Origin: an uncultured Streptococcus sp.
Lineage (GTDB): Bacteria; Bacillota; Bacilli; Lactobacillales; Streptococcaceae
Reading direction: 5' to 3'
DNA length: 15,406 nucleotides
Assembly (NCBI GenBank): GCA_905373305.1
Contig: CAJPSM010000025.1
Span: 1 to 15,406 of the forward strand
In this document: piece by piece, positions 14,124-15,406 of the stretch
How positions within the stretch are numbered: position 1 is the first letter of the stretch
How the letters are laid out: each line of letters opens with the position of its first letter
The notes under the pieces: generated by a model
Told to the model about the DNA's origin: nothing
What the model saw: only the letters and a program-made list of their open reading frames with translations
Databases searched by the model: none
Position numbers and translations under genes: made by a program

Positions 14124-14765
14124 CTAATCCTCTTTCCGCATAAAATAGAGGAGGGTTTGGAGTTCACTTGTCAAATCGACATACTGAACGACCACATCTT
14201 TTGGGAGGTGAAGGTGAACAGGGGAAAAGCTGAGAATGCCTTTTATACCTGCATCGACCAAAAGATTGGCAACTTCTTGTGATTTAACACTTGGAACAGT
14301 TAGGATAGCAGTTTTAACATCTGCGTCCTTGATCTTTTCCTTGATTTGAGATATACCATAGATGGGAATCCCGTCAGCAGTCTGAGTACCGACTTCAGGA
14401 TGGTCATCCAGGTCAAAGGCCATGATAATCTTCATCTTGTTGCGCTCATGGAAACGGTAGTGGAGAAGGGCATGCCCCATATTACCAATCCCAACCAACA
14501 TAACATTGGTGATAGAGTTATCATTAAGGAGGTCAGCAAAAAATGTCATCAGTTTTTTGACATCATAGCCAAATCCACGACGTCCAAGTTCACCAAAGTA
14601 GGAAAAATCACGGCGGACAGTCGCAGAATCAATACCAATGGCCTCTGCAATTTGCTTGGAGTTGGCACGTTCAATTTTTTCTGCATGAAATCTCTTGAAG
14701 ATTCGATAGTAGAGAGAGAGTCTTTTTGCTGTTGCTGTTGGAATAGCAGACTGTTTAATTTTCAC
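14124..14765 (-). CDS. rex: Redox-sensing transcriptional repressor Rex
   Basis: Rex senses the NADH/NAD+ ratio and represses fermentation and redox genes when NADH is low. The 213-residue protein has an N-terminal winged helix (about residues 12-75, with SKQIAEAIGIDSATVRRDFSYFGELGRRGFGYDV) and a Rossmann NADH domain with GIGNMG at 92-97 and the acidic FDLDD near 117-121. A C-terminal helix used for domain swapping completes it. The start is GTG at 14765, with AAAGG about 10 nt upstream. It has its own promoter, overlapped by a near-consensus Rex box, so autoregulation is likely. The upstream DUF4649 gene is separated by a strong terminator. It is followed by the C26 hydrolase gene. Confidence 0.96.
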   Translation of the reverse strand: MKIKQSAIPTATAKRLSLYYRIFKRFHAEKIERANSKQIAEAIGIDSATVRRDFSYFGELGRRGFGYDVKKLMTFFADLLNDNSITNVMLVGIGNMGHALLHYRFHERNKMKIIMAFDLDDHPEVGTQTADGIPIYGISQIKEKIKDADVKTAILTVPSVKSQEVANLLVDAGIKGILSFSPVHLHLPKDVVVQYVDLTSELQTLLYFMRKED

Positions 14766-14775
14766 AAAATCACAA
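14762..14775. promoter_or_regulatory. Two tandem Rex-like half-sites over the rex start codon
   Basis: TCACAA occurs at 14762-14767 and again at 14770-14775, 8 bp apart in direct orientation (TTGTGA on the rex coding strand). Each is a perfect Rex half-site. They cover the GTG start and the segment just before it, downstream of the promoter. Direct repeats are not the usual Rex-dimer palindrome, so a binding role is uncertain. Confidence 0.3.
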
Positions 14776-14790
14776 CCTTTCTATTCTTCT

Positions 14791-14819
14791 ATTTTATAGA
14801 AACATTGTGAAAAAATCAA
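14791..14819 (-). promoter_or_regulatory. rex promoter
   Basis: On the minus strand, TTGATT (14814-14819; 4 of 6) and TAAAAT (14791-14796; 5 of 6) are separated by 17 nt. The transcript would start about 20 nt upstream of the rex GTG. Confidence 0.55.
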
Positions 14820-14822
14820 CAA
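14805..14822. promoter_or_regulatory. Rex-binding site overlapping the rex promoter
   Basis: TTGTGAA-AAAA-TCAACAA matches the Rex box TTGTGAA-N4-TTCACAA at 12 of the 14 defined positions, with one half perfect. It covers the -35 and most of the -35/-10 spacer of the rex promoter, the position expected for autorepression. Its distal end touches the base of the upstream terminator hairpin. Confidence 0.6.
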
Positions 14823-14848
14823 AAACTAAGAAAATTCTTAGTTTTTGT
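14811..14848 (-). terminator. Intrinsic terminator after the DUF1831-DUF4649 genes
   Basis: ACAAAAACTAAGAA (14819-14832) and TTCTTAGTTTTTGT (14835-14848) are perfect 14-bp inverted arms. In practice CTAAGAA/TTCTTAG forms the core stem, followed on the minus strand by TTTTTGTTGATTTTTT. The stem begins inside the last codons of the DUF4649 gene and includes its TAA stop. It separates this operon from rex. Confidence 0.8.
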
Positions 14849-15053
14849 CTGAAAAGTTAGTTTGTGATAGAAAACGATAGAGATTTCCGACTAATCCTCG
14901 GTAGATTGCTTTATCATTGAGGGTTAGTGAGGTTACCAAAAATGTATCAGGTATGGTCACGCATCCTGATAGGGCTAGCATAAGCTCTTCGTAATCGGCA
15001 AATTCAAGTGTGCGTTCTACTTGATAGCTATCTTTATATGTGAGATGATACAT
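14838..15053 (-). CDS. DUF4649 family protein
   Basis: This small protein of 71 residues belongs to a family found next to DUF1831 and rex in streptococci; no function is known. It starts MYHLTYKDSYQVERTLEF, is predicted to be a soluble alpha/beta protein and has no signal peptide or membrane segment. The ATG at 15053 lies 6 nt after the DUF1831 stop, and its ribosome binding site (GAAAGAT, weak) falls in the end of that gene, so coupling is likely. Its stop codon is inside the stem of the terminator. Family assignment is from recognition of the sequence style and the neighbourhood. Confidence 0.8.
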   Translation of the reverse strand: MYHLTYKDSYQVERTLEFADYEELMLALSGCVTIPDTFLVTSLTLNDKAIYRGLVGNLYRFLSQTNFSDKN

Positions 15054-15059
15054 AGCAAA

Positions 15060-15406
15060 TTATCTTTCTTCTTTTGTGAAGATTCCGCGTTCTACAAGAC
15101 TGTCCATGAGGAAGTAGAACTTCTCTTGGTGGATATGGTGTTCTTCAGATTTAAAGATATTCACCAAACGAAGACCTGATTTGTCAGTGATATTAATTTT
15201 AACACCTGTAAGCTCTTTATTGATGATAATTTTCAGTTGGAAACCTTCACCACTGTTAGGAACTTTTTCAAGTAAACGAGTCAGTTCGTAGTTTCCTACT
15301 TTTGTTTCAAAGAAAGTATTGTCTTTTAGTGTAAACTTTTTGACAGATGGACTAAGTGTATAGTCGTAGCGGCAGTTTTGTAGTTTAATGGTTTTTTCGA
15401 ATGCCA
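15060..15406 (-). CDS. DUF1831 family protein (start codon cut by the window edge)
   Basis: The frame reads (M)AFEKTIKLQNCRYDYTLSPSVKKFTLKDNTFFETKVG... to ...VERGIFTKEER and TAA. Only the first base of the presumed ATG lies outside the window (TG of the start is 15406-15405), giving a protein of about 115 residues, the usual size of the family. It looks like a soluble alpha/beta protein with no signal peptide, and no enzymatic motif is visible. In streptococci this family commonly sits beside a cysteine desulfurase gene and rex (recalled, not checked), which hints at a link to sulfur or redox metabolism. The function is unknown. It is followed after 6 nt by the DUF4649 gene and should share its transcript. 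Confidence 0.85.
   Translation of the reverse strand, partial: AFEKTIKLQNCRYDYTLSPSVKKFTLKDNTFFETKVGNYELTRLLEKVPNSGEGFQLKIIINKELTGVKINITDKSGLRLVNIFKSEEHHIHQEKFYFLMDSLVERGIFTKEER

Noticed and set aside
14346..14810. Open frame of 154 codons on the + strand opposite rex
   Set aside because: Antisense to a well-recognised Rex gene; no ribosome binding site and no family resemblance.

Overview
The window looks like chromosomal DNA of a mitis-group Streptococcus (S. mitis, S. oralis or S. pneumoniae type). This rests on recognisable streptococcal versions of UvrB, MutX, NiaR/NiaX, split CoaB/CoaC, Fhs, PcrA, RadC and Rex, on low to moderate G+C, and on extended -10 promoters (TGnTATAAT). The species cannot be fixed from the sequence alone. 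No rRNA, tRNA, CRISPR array, transposase or complete mobile element is visible.

Layout. (1) 1-1309 is the 3' two thirds of uvrB. (2) 1329-4724 is an accessory-looking block on the + strand: a large, very AT-rich gene for a DUF2971-type protein, a gene for a membrane-anchored exported protein of unknown family, and a gene for a small multi-pass membrane protein with an internal tandem duplication. (3) 4748-5215 is a MutX-like Nudix hydrolase, so uvrB and mutX form a DNA/nucleotide-repair neighbourhood split by the block. (4) 5212-8306, minus strand, is a vitamin and cofactor region: niaX-niaR (niacin uptake and its repressor) and coaB-coaC-panT (pantothenate uptake and two steps of CoA synthesis). 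(5) 8535-10205, + strand, is fhs (one-carbon metabolism), divergent from coaB. (6) 10408-13422, + strand, is pcrA and radC (DNA metabolism). (7) 13419-15406, minus strand, holds a DUF1831 gene (start codon cut by the window edge), a DUF4649 gene, the redox repressor rex and a class-I glutamine-amidotransferase-like (peptidase C26) hydrolase.

Regulation readable from the sequence. niaX has a good promoter overlapped by an inverted repeat that could be the NiaR operator. coaB has a promoter whose -10 ends 6 nt before the ATG, predicting a leaderless mRNA. fhs has an extended -10 promoter with a possible PurBox upstream. rex has a promoter overlapped by a near-consensus Rex box, implying autoregulation. 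The pcrA-radC junction carries an 11-bp hairpin whose 3' arm is the radC Shine-Dalgarno and which is followed directly by a T-run; it may terminate pcrA transcription, block radC translation, or both.

Best candidates for something undescribed are the AT-rich DUF2971 gene placed directly behind uvrB, with its unknown membrane-protein neighbours, and the radC leader hairpin. No complete known defence system can be demonstrated. Functions of the block are unknown, and comments on defence or enzymatic activity are inference.
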